A stretch of 15,602 nt of DNA, from the NCBI GenBank assembly GCA_018883705.1, contig JAHLFQ010000040.1:1-15602 (forward strand), read 5' to 3'. The translations under genes were made by a program, and so were the position numbers. This DNA comes from Candidatus Cellulosilyticum pullistercoris (GTDB taxonomy: Bacteria; Bacillota; Clostridia; Lachnospirales; Cellulosilyticaceae). Numbering within the stretch: the first letter of the stretch is position 1; every line of letters starts with the position of its first letter. Under the pieces are notes generated by a model. The model saw only the letters and a program-made list of their open reading frames with translations, did not search any database and was not told where the DNA came from. This document shows positions 1 through 6,731 of the stretch, piece after piece.

Positions 1-45
1 GGTTAAGGGCATTATGAGTAGTAAACTAAGCTTACTTTTTTTCAT
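1..45 (-). CDS. Start of ABC transporter substrate-binding protein (partial)
   Basis: Fifteen codons are visible before the window edge, reading MKKSKLSLLLIMPLT. This is the beginning of a secretion signal: a basic N-terminus of three lysines and then a hydrophobic run. A good ribosome site (GAGGTGA, plus-strand bases 51-57) lies 5-6 bases before the ATG at 45. The gene follows an ABC permease and ATPase on the same strand after a 62-base gap, so the expected product is the extracytoplasmic substrate-binding lipoprotein of that importer. The lipobox cysteine and the ligand-binding domain lie outside the window, so product and substrate are inferred from position and the signal peptide only. 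Confidence 0.6.
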   Translation of the reverse strand, partial: MKKSKLSLLLIMPLT

Positions 46-107
46 ATCTTGTCACCTCATAAATAGAATTTATTTACATATCATACAATAGCATACGCTT
101 CTAGATT

Positions 108-920
108 TTATTTGGTGACTCTTTTCTTGGTTACCCACTTTTCAAGTAAGTTAACTGCACCATACATTACGAAAGCACAAATAGCTAATACAACAACTCC
201 CATCATAACAAGATCTAATCTAAACACCTGACCACCATATACAATTAAATAACCTAGTCCATAACGTGAAACTAAAAATTCACCAACAATAACACCTACC
301 CAGGCAAGACCTATATTAATTTTTGTAATATTAATCATATTCCCTACATTTGCAGGCAAAATCAACTTTATCAATATTTGCCATCTAGTTGCACCAAAGC
401 TCTTAAGCATTTTAATCTTTTCCTCATCCACTATGCTAAAGTAGTTGTATGCAGATAATATCGTTGTCACAATTGAAATGGATATGGCAGTGAGTACAAT
501 ACCTCCAATACCTGCACCTGCCCATACAATCAAGATAGGTGCAAGTGCTGTTTTAGGTAATGCATTTAAAACAACAAGTGCTGGTGCAAATATCTTCGCT
601 ACTGTATCTGACCACCACAAAATAATAGCAATGATAATCCCAAGCACTGTACCTATCATAAACCCAAGAAAGGTTTCCCATACTGAAATTCCTATATGCT
701 GAAATAAACTACCATCCATTAAATAAACTTTAAATAACTCATAAATGGCACTAGGACTACTAAAGAGAAATGTATTGAGCACTTCTAACCTTGCTAAAAT
801 TTCCCACAAAGCAATAAAGCCAATTAACAGTCCAACTTGCCAATAGATAATCATTCGCTTTTTTTCTTTTTTTCGTTTTAAATACGTCTTATAATCTGTG
901 CTATAGTCTTTCTTAGACAT
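108..920 (-). CDS. ABC transporter permease, SsuC/TauC/ThiX type
   Basis: A 270-residue inner-membrane permease of the binding-protein-dependent importers that carry sulfonates, nitrate, taurine or pyrimidine-type thiamine precursors. After a basic N-terminus (residues 13-22) come about six hydrophobic segments, near 28-48, 77-102, 112-135, 138-160, 203-217 and 235-258. The family segment LNALPKTALAPILIVWAG is at 118-135. The EAA loop that docks onto the ATPase is around 170-190 (KSFGATRWQ). Length is usual for the family. Its start overlaps the end of the ATPase gene by 8 bases and has an AGGAG site about 10 bases upstream, so the two are translationally coupled. The substrate cannot be read from the permease. 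Confidence 0.9.
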   Translation of the reverse strand: MSKKDYSTDYKTYLKRKKEKKRMIIYWQVGLLIGFIALWEILARLEVLNTFLFSSPSAIYELFKVYLMDGSLFQHIGISVWETFLGFMIGTVLGIIIAIILWWSDTVAKIFAPALVVLNALPKTALAPILIVWAGAGIGGIVLTAISISIVTTILSAYNYFSIVDEEKIKMLKSFGATRWQILIKLILPANVGNMINITKINIGLAWVGVIVGEFLVSRYGLGYLIVYGGQVFRLDLVMMGVVVLAICAFVMYGAVNLLEKWVTKKRVTK

Positions 921-1659
921 TCACATCCAGCTCCTTCCATAAAGCATCAAAGTAATCCTTAAACTCTGGTGCCTTTCGGCTTTTTAGTGGTGTTTTTTCT
1001 CCTGCTACTGTAAGATCAATTTTATAACTGTTTTTTATTCTTGCAGGTCTTTTCGAAAGGACACAAATTTCATCTGCCATACTAATAGCTTCTGAAATAT
1101 CATGAGTCACAAGAATTGCTTCTTTCTTTTCTTTTTTCAATATCTGGTAAATATCATCGCTTACCATTAAACGTGTTTGATAATCAAGTGCTGAAAAAGG
1201 TTCATCTAATAATAAAATGTCTGGATCAGTAGCAAGCGTTCTAATAAGCGCTGCTCTTTGGCGCATACCTCCCGATAATTCTTTAGGAAAACTTCCACGA
1301 AACTCCCATAACCCATATGTTTTCAAAAGACGTTCTACCTTACCCTTTGTTTCTTCATTAAGTTTATTCTGAATTTCTAGTCCAATCGTTACATTGTCCA
1401 TAATCGTACGCCATTCTAATAAATGATCATGTTGAAACATATAACCAATACGTCCATTGATTTTTACTTCTCCTGACGTAGGCTCTAATAACTTAGAAAG
1501 GATATTTAAAATGGTAGATTTACCACTGCCGGATGGCCCTAGTATAGCTAATATTTCACCTTTCTTTAATGTGAGGCTTAAATCGTCTATAACAAGTAAT
1601 TCGCCAGTATCCGTATAAAAACTTTTACTAATGTGAGAAATTTGAATTCGATCATCCAT
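913..1659 (-). CDS. ABC transporter ATP-binding protein, SsuB/TauB type
   Basis: A 248-residue cytoplasmic ATPase that powers the importer. All nucleotide-binding elements are present: Walker A GPSGSGKST at 41-49, Q-loop glutamine Q76, signature LSGGM at 128-132, Walker B ILLLDEP at 148-154, D-loop SALD at 156-159 and switch histidine H186 (THD). The LLEWRTIMDNV stretch after the Q-loop (80-90) is typical of the nitrate/sulfonate/taurine subfamily. It is the first gene of the ATPase-permease-binding protein operon. A GGAAGGTG ribosome site precedes the ATG at 1659. The roughly 250 bases upstream hold no thiamine (TPP) riboswitch signature and no convincing minus-strand promoter, so regulation and substrate stay open. 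Confidence 0.92.
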   Translation of the reverse strand: MDDRIQISHISKSFYTDTGELLVIDDLSLTLKKGEILAILGPSGSGKSTILNILSKLLEPTSGEVKINGRIGYMFQHDHLLEWRTIMDNVTIGLEIQNKLNEETKGKVERLLKTYGLWEFRGSFPKELSGGMRQRAALIRTLATDPDILLLDEPFSALDYQTRLMVSDDIYQILKKEKKEAILVTHDISEAISMADEICVLSKRPARIKNSYKIDLTVAGEKTPLKSRKAPEFKDYFDALWKELDVNV

Positions 1660-1852
1660 CTAACTGATTCACCTTCCATCCTTTTACCTATTTGGTATCT
1701 ATTTTGCTATTATTATCATATTAGTCAGTATGGACGTAGGTGCTTGTTTTTTATAAAAAATCAAAAAAATGTCGGAATATGTTTTATCTTTACTTATTAC
1801 CCTATCTATCCTAATATTTTTATAACTTCATAAATAAATGGATATGATGATA

Positions 1853-1882
1853 TTGTCACTTTAAATCAAATAGTTATATAAT
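1853..1882 (+). promoter_or_regulatory. Sigma-A-type promoter for the YfcE gene
   Basis: TTGTCA at 1853-1858 and a perfect TATAAT at 1877-1882 are separated by 18 bases. The first base of the transcript would fall near 1889, giving a short leader of about 24 bases that carries AAAGGAG (1898-1904) ahead of the ATG at 1913. Confidence 0.75.
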
Positions 1883-1912
1883 AAAATTAATTTATACAAA
1901 GGAGACTTAACA

Positions 1913-2458
1913 ATGCGTTATTTTATTATTTCTGATATTCATGGTTCACCTATTTATCTAAAGAAAGCTTTAGATTTATTTAAAGAAGGTAGCTACGATT
2001 ATTTAATTATTTTAGGCGATATTTTATATCACGGACCTAGAAACAAAATCCCTGAAGGCTATGATCCTCAAGAAGTTGTCAATCTTCTAAATTCAATTAG
2101 TCATCAAGTCATTGCTTGTCGTGGGAATTGTGAAGCTGAGGTTGACCAAATGCTCCTTAGCTTTCCTTGTTTAGGAGACTATAATCTCATTGTAGATGGT
2201 GAGGTAAGCCTCTTTGCAACTCATGGTCATAAGTATACCTCTGAACATTTCCCAATGGGTCCTGGTGCACATTGTGTCTTTTTATCAGGCCATACGCATC
2301 TATGGACTTTAGAACAAAAAGATCAACTGATTATCTGTAATCCTGGTTCCATTACACTTCCTAAAGAAAACCGTCCACATACTTATGCCACTTATGAAAA
2401 TCGTACATTAAGTGTTATAGATTTTGATGGACAAGTTTTATCTTCTCTTACCTTTTAA
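1913..2458 (+). CDS. yfcE: YfcE-type metallophosphodiesterase
   Basis: A 181-residue soluble phosphodiesterase of the calcineurin-like MPE superfamily, close in length to E. coli YfcE (about 184). YfcE-type enzymes are manganese-dependent and hydrolyse model phosphodiesters in vitro; the physiological substrate is not settled. The metal-binding motifs are complete: DIHG with D8 and H10, GD with D36, GNCE with N72, HGH at 104-106 and GHTH at 126-129. NPGS at 143-146 is also typical. AGGAG at 1900-1904 sets the start. The gene is transcribed alone between the divergent ABC operon and a hairpin at 2525-2548. Family assignment is strong; the biological role is unknown. Confidence 0.92.
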   Translation: MRYFIISDIHGSPIYLKKALDLFKEGSYDYLIILGDILYHGPRNKIPEGYDPQEVVNLLNSISHQVIACRGNCEAEVDQMLLSFPCLGDYNLIVDGEVSLFATHGHKYTSEHFPMGPGAHCVFLSGHTHLWTLEQKDQLIICNPGSITLPKENRPHTYATYENRTLSVIDFDGQVLSSLTF

Positions 2459-2481
2459 AAACTATACTTAAAGATTAGTGC

Positions 2482-2517
2482 TTCACAATATTTCTAAATC
2501 GTGATACTATCATAGTA
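2482..2517 (+). promoter_or_regulatory. Candidate promoter with palindrome over the -10 box
   Basis: TTCACA (2482-2487) and TACTAT (2505-2510) are 17 bases apart, in the right place to drive the prolyl isomerase gene. The -10 box is one arm of a perfect 6-bp inverted repeat, TACTATcATAGTA (2505-2517), centred on one base, which could be an operator. Both boxes match the consensus only partly. Confidence 0.45.
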
Positions 2518-2524
2518 ATAAAAG

Positions 2525-2548
2525 CCTTAAGTTAATCCTTAAGGTTTT
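2525..2548 (+). terminator. Hairpin with U-tract between yfcE and the parvulin gene
   Basis: A perfect 7-bp stem CCTTAAG/CTTAAGG (2525-2531 with 2538-2544) has a 6-base loop and is followed by TTTTATCTTTT. The upstream AAAG can extend pairing into the T run. It is the only terminator candidate for yfcE, but it also lies downstream of the candidate promoter at 2482-2510 and 14 bases before the next gene's ATG-proximal ribosome site, so it may instead act in that gene's leader. Confidence 0.6.
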
Positions 2549-2570
2549 ATCTTTTATGAAGGAGTTTATT

Positions 2571-3311
2571 ATGGAAAATAAAATATTAGCCATTGTAGAT
2601 GGTAGAGAAATTAAACAATCTGATTTATTTAACTTACTTCAAAGCATCGGTCAAAACGCTGCTTCTTTCCAAAGCGCTCAAGGTCAAAAACAATTAATTG
2701 ATGAACTTGTTATGCAAGAATTACTTTATTCTGATGCCTTAGCACAAGGCTTACAAAATGAAGAGGCTTATAAAAATGCCGTTGAAGAAATGAGCAAAAC
2801 CATTCTTAAACAATATGCAATGAAAAAATTATTAGATACAATTGATGCAACCGATGATGAAGTAAAAGAGTATTATGATAATCATGCTTCTATGTTCACT
2901 ACACCAGAAAAAGCTGTTGCAAATCATATTCTAGTAGATACAGAAGAAGAAGCACAAAAAATAGCTACTGAAATTAAAAATGGTTTAGATTTTAAAGAAG
3001 CTGCGATGAAATATTCTAGCTGCCCTTCTTCTAGCCAAGGTGGTTCTTTAGGTGAATTTACACGTGGACAAATGGTACCTGAATTTGAAGAAGCTGCTTT
3101 TTCTATGACACCAGGTGCTATTTCAGAGCCTGTTAAAACACAATTCGGTTATCACCTCATTCAACTTGAAAACATACAGGCAGCTGGTACAATGCCATTT
3201 GAAGCAGCTAAAGCACAAGCTAAAGAACACCTTTTACTTACAAAACGTCAAGCACTTTATCTTTCAAAACGCGAAGAACTTGGCAATCGTTATACAGTAG
3301 AAATAAAATAA
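2571..3311 (+). CDS. Parvulin-type peptidyl-prolyl cis-trans isomerase, cytoplasmic
   Basis: A 246-residue rotamase of the PpiC/parvulin family. An N-terminal helical SurA/PrsA-like region (about 1-105) is followed by one parvulin domain (about 113-202). Catalytic-site residues are visible: H119 (NHILV), C151 in the SSCPS segment, GGSLGEF at 157-163 and H195 in FGYHLIQLE. A helical tail is rich in lysine, alanine and glutamate. There is no signal peptide or lipobox, unlike PrsA foldases, so the protein should act inside the cell. The start is set at 2571: AAGGAG (2559-2564) lies 6 bases before this ATG and itself overlaps the earlier in-frame ATG at 2556, which has no ribosome site of its own. 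Confidence 0.9.
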   Translation: MENKILAIVDGREIKQSDLFNLLQSIGQNAASFQSAQGQKQLIDELVMQELLYSDALAQGLQNEEAYKNAVEEMSKTILKQYAMKKLLDTIDATDDEVKEYYDNHASMFTTPEKAVANHILVDTEEEAQKIATEIKNGLDFKEAAMKYSSCPSSSQGGSLGEFTRGQMVPEFEEAAFSMTPGAISEPVKTQFGYHLIQLENIQAAGTMPFEAAKAQAKEHLLLTKRQALYLSKREELGNRYTVEIK

Positions 3312-3362
3312 TAATATAAAAAGGCTATTGGAATACCAATAGCCTTTTTATATTATTATTTT
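3305..3362. terminator. Bidirectional terminator, 27-bp perfect stem
   Basis: The arms 3305-3331 and 3336-3362 are perfectly complementary over 27 bp around a 4-base AATA loop. The GC-rich core GGCTATTGG is flanked by A-run/T-run arms, so U-tracts exist on both strands. It sits between the convergent parvulin gene and the HAD phosphatase gene, and its left arm includes the parvulin stop codon. Confidence 0.93.
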
Positions 3363-3370
3363 CATTGACT

Positions 3371-4030
3371 TTAATCTCTACTACCACTTATAATGGCTTC
3401 TAATTGCTGAGTATTTTCTACCAAATAGGTTGCCCCTGCTTTCATAAGCTCCTCTTTACTTCGAAAGCCCCAAAGAACACCTATAGATTCTAAGTTTGCA
3501 GCTTGTGCTGTTTGTATATCTACATTAGAATCTCCTATATAGATACACGACTGAGGCGCCTCTTTAAAATATTCAATCATTTCTAAAACGCCTTGTGGAT
3601 GTGGCTTAGTCGCTACACCTTCTCTTTGTCCCAAGGTATGTTCAATGAGATTTCCAAAAAATAACTGTACTAATTCTATTGCATACGCATGTGCTTTATT
3701 CGTTACGACGCCACAAGCAATCCCTTGCTTTTTTAAATTTTTTAAAAGTTGCACGATACCTACATAAGGCTTTGTTTGGTCTAAGCTATGTGCTTTATAA
3801 TAATCATCAAATACTTTTTTTACACGTAAGACATTCTCATGATCTCTTGCATCTGATGGCAAACTTCTTTCTATTAATTTATAAATACCATTTCCAACAT
3901 AAGTCTTATAGGTCTTTTCATCATGAAGTGGATAACCAAAAGTCTCAAGAGCTACGTTACAAGCTGTACTTAAATCGCTAATTGTGTCTAATAATGTCCC
4001 ATCTAAATCAAAAATAGCTAATTTATACAT
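3371..4030 (-). CDS. HAD hydrolase, phosphoglycolate phosphatase-like
   Basis: A 219-residue haloacid dehalogenase-type phosphatase of the Gph/PGP group. Motif I is DLDGT with nucleophile D8 and acid/base D10. Motif II is T110 in VVTNK, motif III is K142 in TKPHP, and motif IV is GDSNVD with D167 and D171. The helical cap between about 15 and 90 fits the C1 cap of phosphoglycolate phosphatases. Expected chemistry is hydrolysis of small phosphate esters, perhaps 2-phosphoglycolate from DNA repair, but substrates in this family are hard to call from sequence. AAGGAG precedes the ATG. The gene lies 51 bases after sfsA and ends at the shared terminator, so it is probably the last gene of that transcript. 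Confidence 0.88.
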   Translation of the reverse strand: MYKLAIFDLDGTLLDTISDLSTACNVALETFGYPLHDEKTYKTYVGNGIYKLIERSLPSDARDHENVLRVKKVFDDYYKAHSLDQTKPYVGIVQLLKNLKKQGIACGVVTNKAHAYAIELVQLFFGNLIEHTLGQREGVATKPHPQGVLEMIEYFKEAPQSCIYIGDSNVDIQTAQAANLESIGVLWGFRSKEELMKAGATYLVENTQQLEAIISGSRD

Positions 4031-4081
4031 CTTTTTTCTCCTTATGTTATTTTCTCAACCTTTTTCATAAAACAGTTACAT

Positions 4082-4777
4082 CTACAATTTTACTTCAAGT
4101 GGTTGGTCAATAACAAGTGTATCAGGTGCTACTTCACATGTATATGCCAAAATACCAACTCCATTTTGTGCTGCACTTACTAACGCTTTGGCAAACTCAG
4201 GATGCTTTGCTTCATGTGGTGTAAAGTAACGTGCCTTTGCCATCTGTACAACAAAAAGGACATAACATTTATAACCTTCTTTCGTAGCTGAAACAAGTTC
4301 TTCTATATGTTTGACACCCCTTTGGGTAGGTGCATCTGGAAATCTTACAATTCCTTCTTCTTCTAGTGTGACACCTTTAACTTCAATAAAAATCTTTTCT
4401 TTTAAGGTTTCTATATAAAAATCAAAACGCGACTGACCATATGTTTTTTCTCTTTTAATCCATGTGAAAGGCTCTGTAATGCCAGGTAACTTTATTTTTC
4501 CCGTACGTAATGCTTCTTCTACCACCTGATTGGGTACTTGTGAATCCATATTAATCAGTAAATTTCCTTTTTCTACTGCAATTAGTGAATACTTCGTCTT
4601 TCGATTTGGATTGTCACTCTCTTCTAGATATACAATCACTCCAGGTACCAATAGTTCCTTACATCGACCCGTATTTTTTACATGTACTTTATGGACTTCA
4701 CCCGCAATTTGGCAATATGCTATAAAACGATTTGGTCTTTCTATAAAAATAGCTTTTATTATTTTTTTGTATTTCAT
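4082..4777 (-). CDS. sfsA: SfsA family protein
   Basis: A 231-residue member of the SfsA family, named for a sugar-fermentation (maltose) stimulation effect in E. coli. The fold joins an N-terminal OB-like domain to a C-terminal nuclease-like domain. Visible family marks are NTGRCKELL at 35-43, SRFDF at 116-120, the PD-(D/E)XK-like set D119 then E132-V-K134 in IEVKG, and FPDAPTQRGVKH at 146-157. This suggests a nucleic-acid-binding or nuclease-like activity, but the cellular function is not established. The ribosome site is weak (AGGAAA about 10 bases upstream). It lies 136 bases downstream of azlD and just upstream of the HAD phosphatase gene on the same strand; no terminator is visible in the gap. 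Confidence 0.92.
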   Translation of the reverse strand: MKYKKIIKAIFIERPNRFIAYCQIAGEVHKVHVKNTGRCKELLVPGVIVYLEESDNPNRKTKYSLIAVEKGNLLINMDSQVPNQVVEEALRTGKIKLPGITEPFTWIKREKTYGQSRFDFYIETLKEKIFIEVKGVTLEEEGIVRFPDAPTQRGVKHIEELVSATKEGYKCYVLFVVQMAKARYFTPHEAKHPEFAKALVSAAQNGVGILAYTCEVAPDTLVIDQPLEVKL

Positions 4778-4913
4778 AGTTTTTAATTTCCTACTTATCT
4801 TTTATCATTTCATTTTAAACCACTATATACGATATGGCTTCTATCTCTATCATTCATCTTTACTTATCGCTACCCATTTTTTTGATTCGATATGAATAGA
4901 CTACTTCTTTCTA

Positions 4914-5213
4914 TTACAACAAGATGTTACATAAGTATACTACTAATACACTTAATACAGCAACTGTTGTTAAACCTCTTTCTAGATAGCCTAGTAATAA
5001 GGCTACTCCTGTTCCTATTATGGCATATATCATATTTTCTGTGCTATAGAAGATGTGTGGAAATGTCATCCCTCCTAGTACCGCATAAGGTACGTAATAT
5101 AAAAAGGAACGTATGTATCTAGATTTTACCTTCTTCCTAAAACAGGTTAATGGAATGACTCGAACAAGATAAGTGACAAGCGCCATGACAACTATACTGA
5201 TTACAATGAACAT
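4914..5213 (-). CDS. azlD: AzlD, small subunit of branched-chain amino acid exporter
   Basis: A 99-residue membrane protein with about four hydrophobic segments (near 2-20, 38-52, 61-77 and 81-98). The motif TYLVRVIPL at 14-22 is characteristic of AzlD/YgaH. It pairs with AzlC to export branched-chain amino acids and their analogues, such as azaleucine. The reading frame overlaps the end of azlC by 13 bases, with GAGGAGGGAG just before its ATG, so the two subunits are translated together. Length is normal. Confidence 0.9.
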   Translation of the reverse strand: MFIVISIVVMALVTYLVRVIPLTCFRKKVKSRYIRSFLYYVPYAVLGGMTFPHIFYSTENMIYAIIGTGVALLLGYLERGLTTVAVLSVLVVYLCNILL

Positions 5214-5944
5214 GCTTCTCCCTCCTCTTTATACCCTTCTTCCTCTTCAATAGGTGCGATATATGCCATTATTCCTGCTACAATCAGTGTTACAATAATA
5301 ACTGCAAACCCTGATGAAATCTGTTTAAATACTGGTACGTAATATAAAATGCAACTGATCCCAACTGCTAAGAGAATGCTCATTACAATGGGTCTCGAAT
5401 GTTTAGCTGCTGGAATAATAATTGCTATAAACATCCCATATAAAGCAATACCAAGGGCATCTTGCAAGCTTTTAGGTAAAACTCCTGATATAAGTGCACC
5501 AAAAAGTGTTCCTCCACTCCAACCTATATAAGGCATAGTCATTAATCCCAACCAGTACCAGCCTGTAATAGGCTCTTCTTCCATAGATGCCACAGCAAAA
5601 ATCTCATCCGTTACACAAAAAGACATAAGTGCACGTTGAATGCCTGTTAATTTCTTACTTACTTTTTGTGATAATGCCAGTGACATTAAAAAATATCGTG
5701 CATTAATCATTAACGTGGTTAAAGCCATCTCCAAAAAAGTACCACTTGCTGCAATCACTTGAATACCTGCAAATTGTCCTGCAGATGTCACATTTGTCAT
5801 AGAAATGGCTAATGCAATGCCTGGTGATAATCCACTTGCTACAGCCATCATCCCAAAAGCAAAAGATACAGAAAAATAACCTATTCCAATTGGCACCCCT
5901 AATTTAAAACCTTTTTGATAGGCTTCCTTTTTATTTTGACTCAC
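5201..5944 (-). CDS. azlC: AzlC, large subunit of branched-chain amino acid exporter
   Basis: About 247 residues, multi-pass, AzlC/YgaZ family. The family opening GVPIGIGYFSVSFAFGM follows a short basic N-terminus. Other family marks are the SAGQF segment, the NARYFLMSLAL segment and the SFCVTDEIFA stretch in the middle. The C-terminus is acidic (EEEEGYKEEGE). The start chosen is GTG at 5944, preceded at 5 bases by GGGGTGG (5950-5956); it gives an N-terminus of usual length. A longer frame with GTG at 5983 adds 13 residues, but I see no ribosome site before it. The gene follows the hpt terminator, so azlCD probably has its own promoter, though none is convincing. AzlC and AzlD form one exporter. 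Confidence 0.9.
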   Translation of the reverse strand: MSQNKKEAYQKGFKLGVPIGIGYFSVSFAFGMMAVASGLSPGIALAISMTNVTSAGQFAGIQVIAASGTFLEMALTTLMINARYFLMSLALSQKVSKKLTGIQRALMSFCVTDEIFAVASMEEEPITGWYWLGLMTMPYIGWSGGTLFGALISGVLPKSLQDALGIALYGMFIAIIIPAAKHSRPIVMSILLAVGISCILYYVPVFKQISSGFAVIIVTLIVAGIMAYIAPIEEEEGYKEEGEACSL

Positions 5945-6021
5945 ACCATCCACCCCATTTATACTACTTCCTTTTTTATACACTCATCTTATTAAAATAC
6001 TTCTATTACAAAACATAATAA

Positions 6022-6067
6022 AACAAAACACAATAAAACCCCCAAAGGGGTCTTATTGTGTTTTGTT
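6022..6067 (-). terminator. Terminator downstream of hpt
   Basis: A 21-bp stem (6022-6042 with 6047-6067) has one A-C mismatch and a 4-base CAAA loop. The four G-C pairs are next to the loop. On the minus strand it is followed by a T-rich TTTATTATGTTTTG run. It separates hpt from azlC. T-rich sequence in the right arm could also stop plus-strand transcripts. Confidence 0.88.
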
Positions 6068-6096
6068 GTCTCCTTAAAAATGCCTTACCTTTTTAT

Positions 6097-6636
6097 CTAT
6101 TTTTCATAAACTTCGCGTTTTAATATCCCAACGTAAGGTAGATTACGATAATGCTCTGCATAATCTATACCGTACCCTACAATAAATTCATCTGGTACTT
6201 CATATCCTAAATAGTCAGGCTTAATATCTTCTTTACGGCGCGCTGGTTTATCTAATAATGTACATACTTTAATACTTGCTGGGTTTCTTGTTAATAAAAT
6301 ATCCTTGAGATATTTTAAAGTTAAACCACTATCTACTATGTCTTCAACAATGAGTACATGTTCCCCTTCGATCCCTCTATCTAAATCCTTAAGAATTTTA
6401 ACTACTCCCGTAGATTCTGTTGCGTTTCCATAGCTAGAAACTGCCATAAAATCCATCTTAAGAGGTAGATTGATTTTTCTTACTAAATCACTTGTAAAAA
6501 TATTTGATCCCTTTAGAATACCTACTACAATTAATGATTTACCTTCATAATCTGCTGTAATTTGCTCCCCTAATTCATTAATACGTTCGTTAAGCTCTGC
6601 TTCTGTAAATAATACCTCTTGTATATCTTGTCGCAT
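6097..6636 (-). CDS. hpt: Hypoxanthine phosphoribosyltransferase
   Basis: A 179-residue purine-salvage enzyme that joins hypoxanthine (and usually guanine) to PRPP to give IMP or GMP. The PRPP-binding signature VEDIVDSGLT is at 97-106 with the acidic pair E98-D99. The flexible-loop SSYG is at 67-70 and the purine-side lysine is K130 in LLDKPARR. D158 in YGIDYAEHYRNLPYVG closes the site. The start is ATG 6636: GAGGA (6645-6649) is 8 bases upstream. An in-frame ATG at 6651 overlaps that ribosome site and has none of its own; 179 residues also matches the family. The gene follows two flavoprotein genes but has a promoter in the 95-base gap. Confidence 0.95.
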   Translation of the reverse strand: MRQDIQEVLFTEAELNERINELGEQITADYEGKSLIVVGILKGSNIFTSDLVRKINLPLKMDFMAVSSYGNATESTGVVKILKDLDRGIEGEHVLIVEDIVDSGLTLKYLKDILLTRNPASIKVCTLLDKPARRKEDIKPDYLGYEVPDEFIVGYGIDYAEHYRNLPYVGILKREVYEK

Positions 6637-6689
6637 ACTTCCATTCCTCATTTCTATCAGTTAAAAATTATAAATCGAATTATTTTTTT

Positions 6690-6718
6690 ATTATAACCTA
6701 GAATGTTCAATAAGTAAA
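6690..6718 (-). promoter_or_regulatory. Candidate promoter for hpt
   Basis: On the minus strand a perfect TATAAT (6690-6695) lies 17 bases after TTTACT (6713-6718, four of six consensus bases). The transcript would start near 6683 and leave a leader of about 47 bases before the ATG at 6636. The gap upstream holds no clear hairpin, so read-through from the flavoprotein genes is also possible. Confidence 0.6.
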
Positions 6719-6731
6719 ATATTTTTAAGCA

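Noticed and set aside
59..73. ATAAAT-aga-ATTTAT hairpin before the binding-protein gene
   Set aside because: The stem is six A-T pairs only and is expected by chance in such AT-rich DNA.
445..702. Plus-strand open frame inside the ABC permease gene
   Set aside because: Antisense shadow of a conserved permease; no ribosome site or promoter.
1660..1912. Possible thiamine (TPP) or guanidine riboswitch upstream of the ABC operon
   Set aside because: The minus strand lacks the CTGAGA and ACCTGA elements of TPP and the repeated GGACGA-type core of ykkC RNAs. Only AT-rich sequence and the yfcE promoter are visible.
4530..4895. Open frame on the plus strand opposite sfsA and its upstream gap
   Set aside because: It is antisense to a solid gene, has no ribosome site and its composition looks like a reverse-strand translation.
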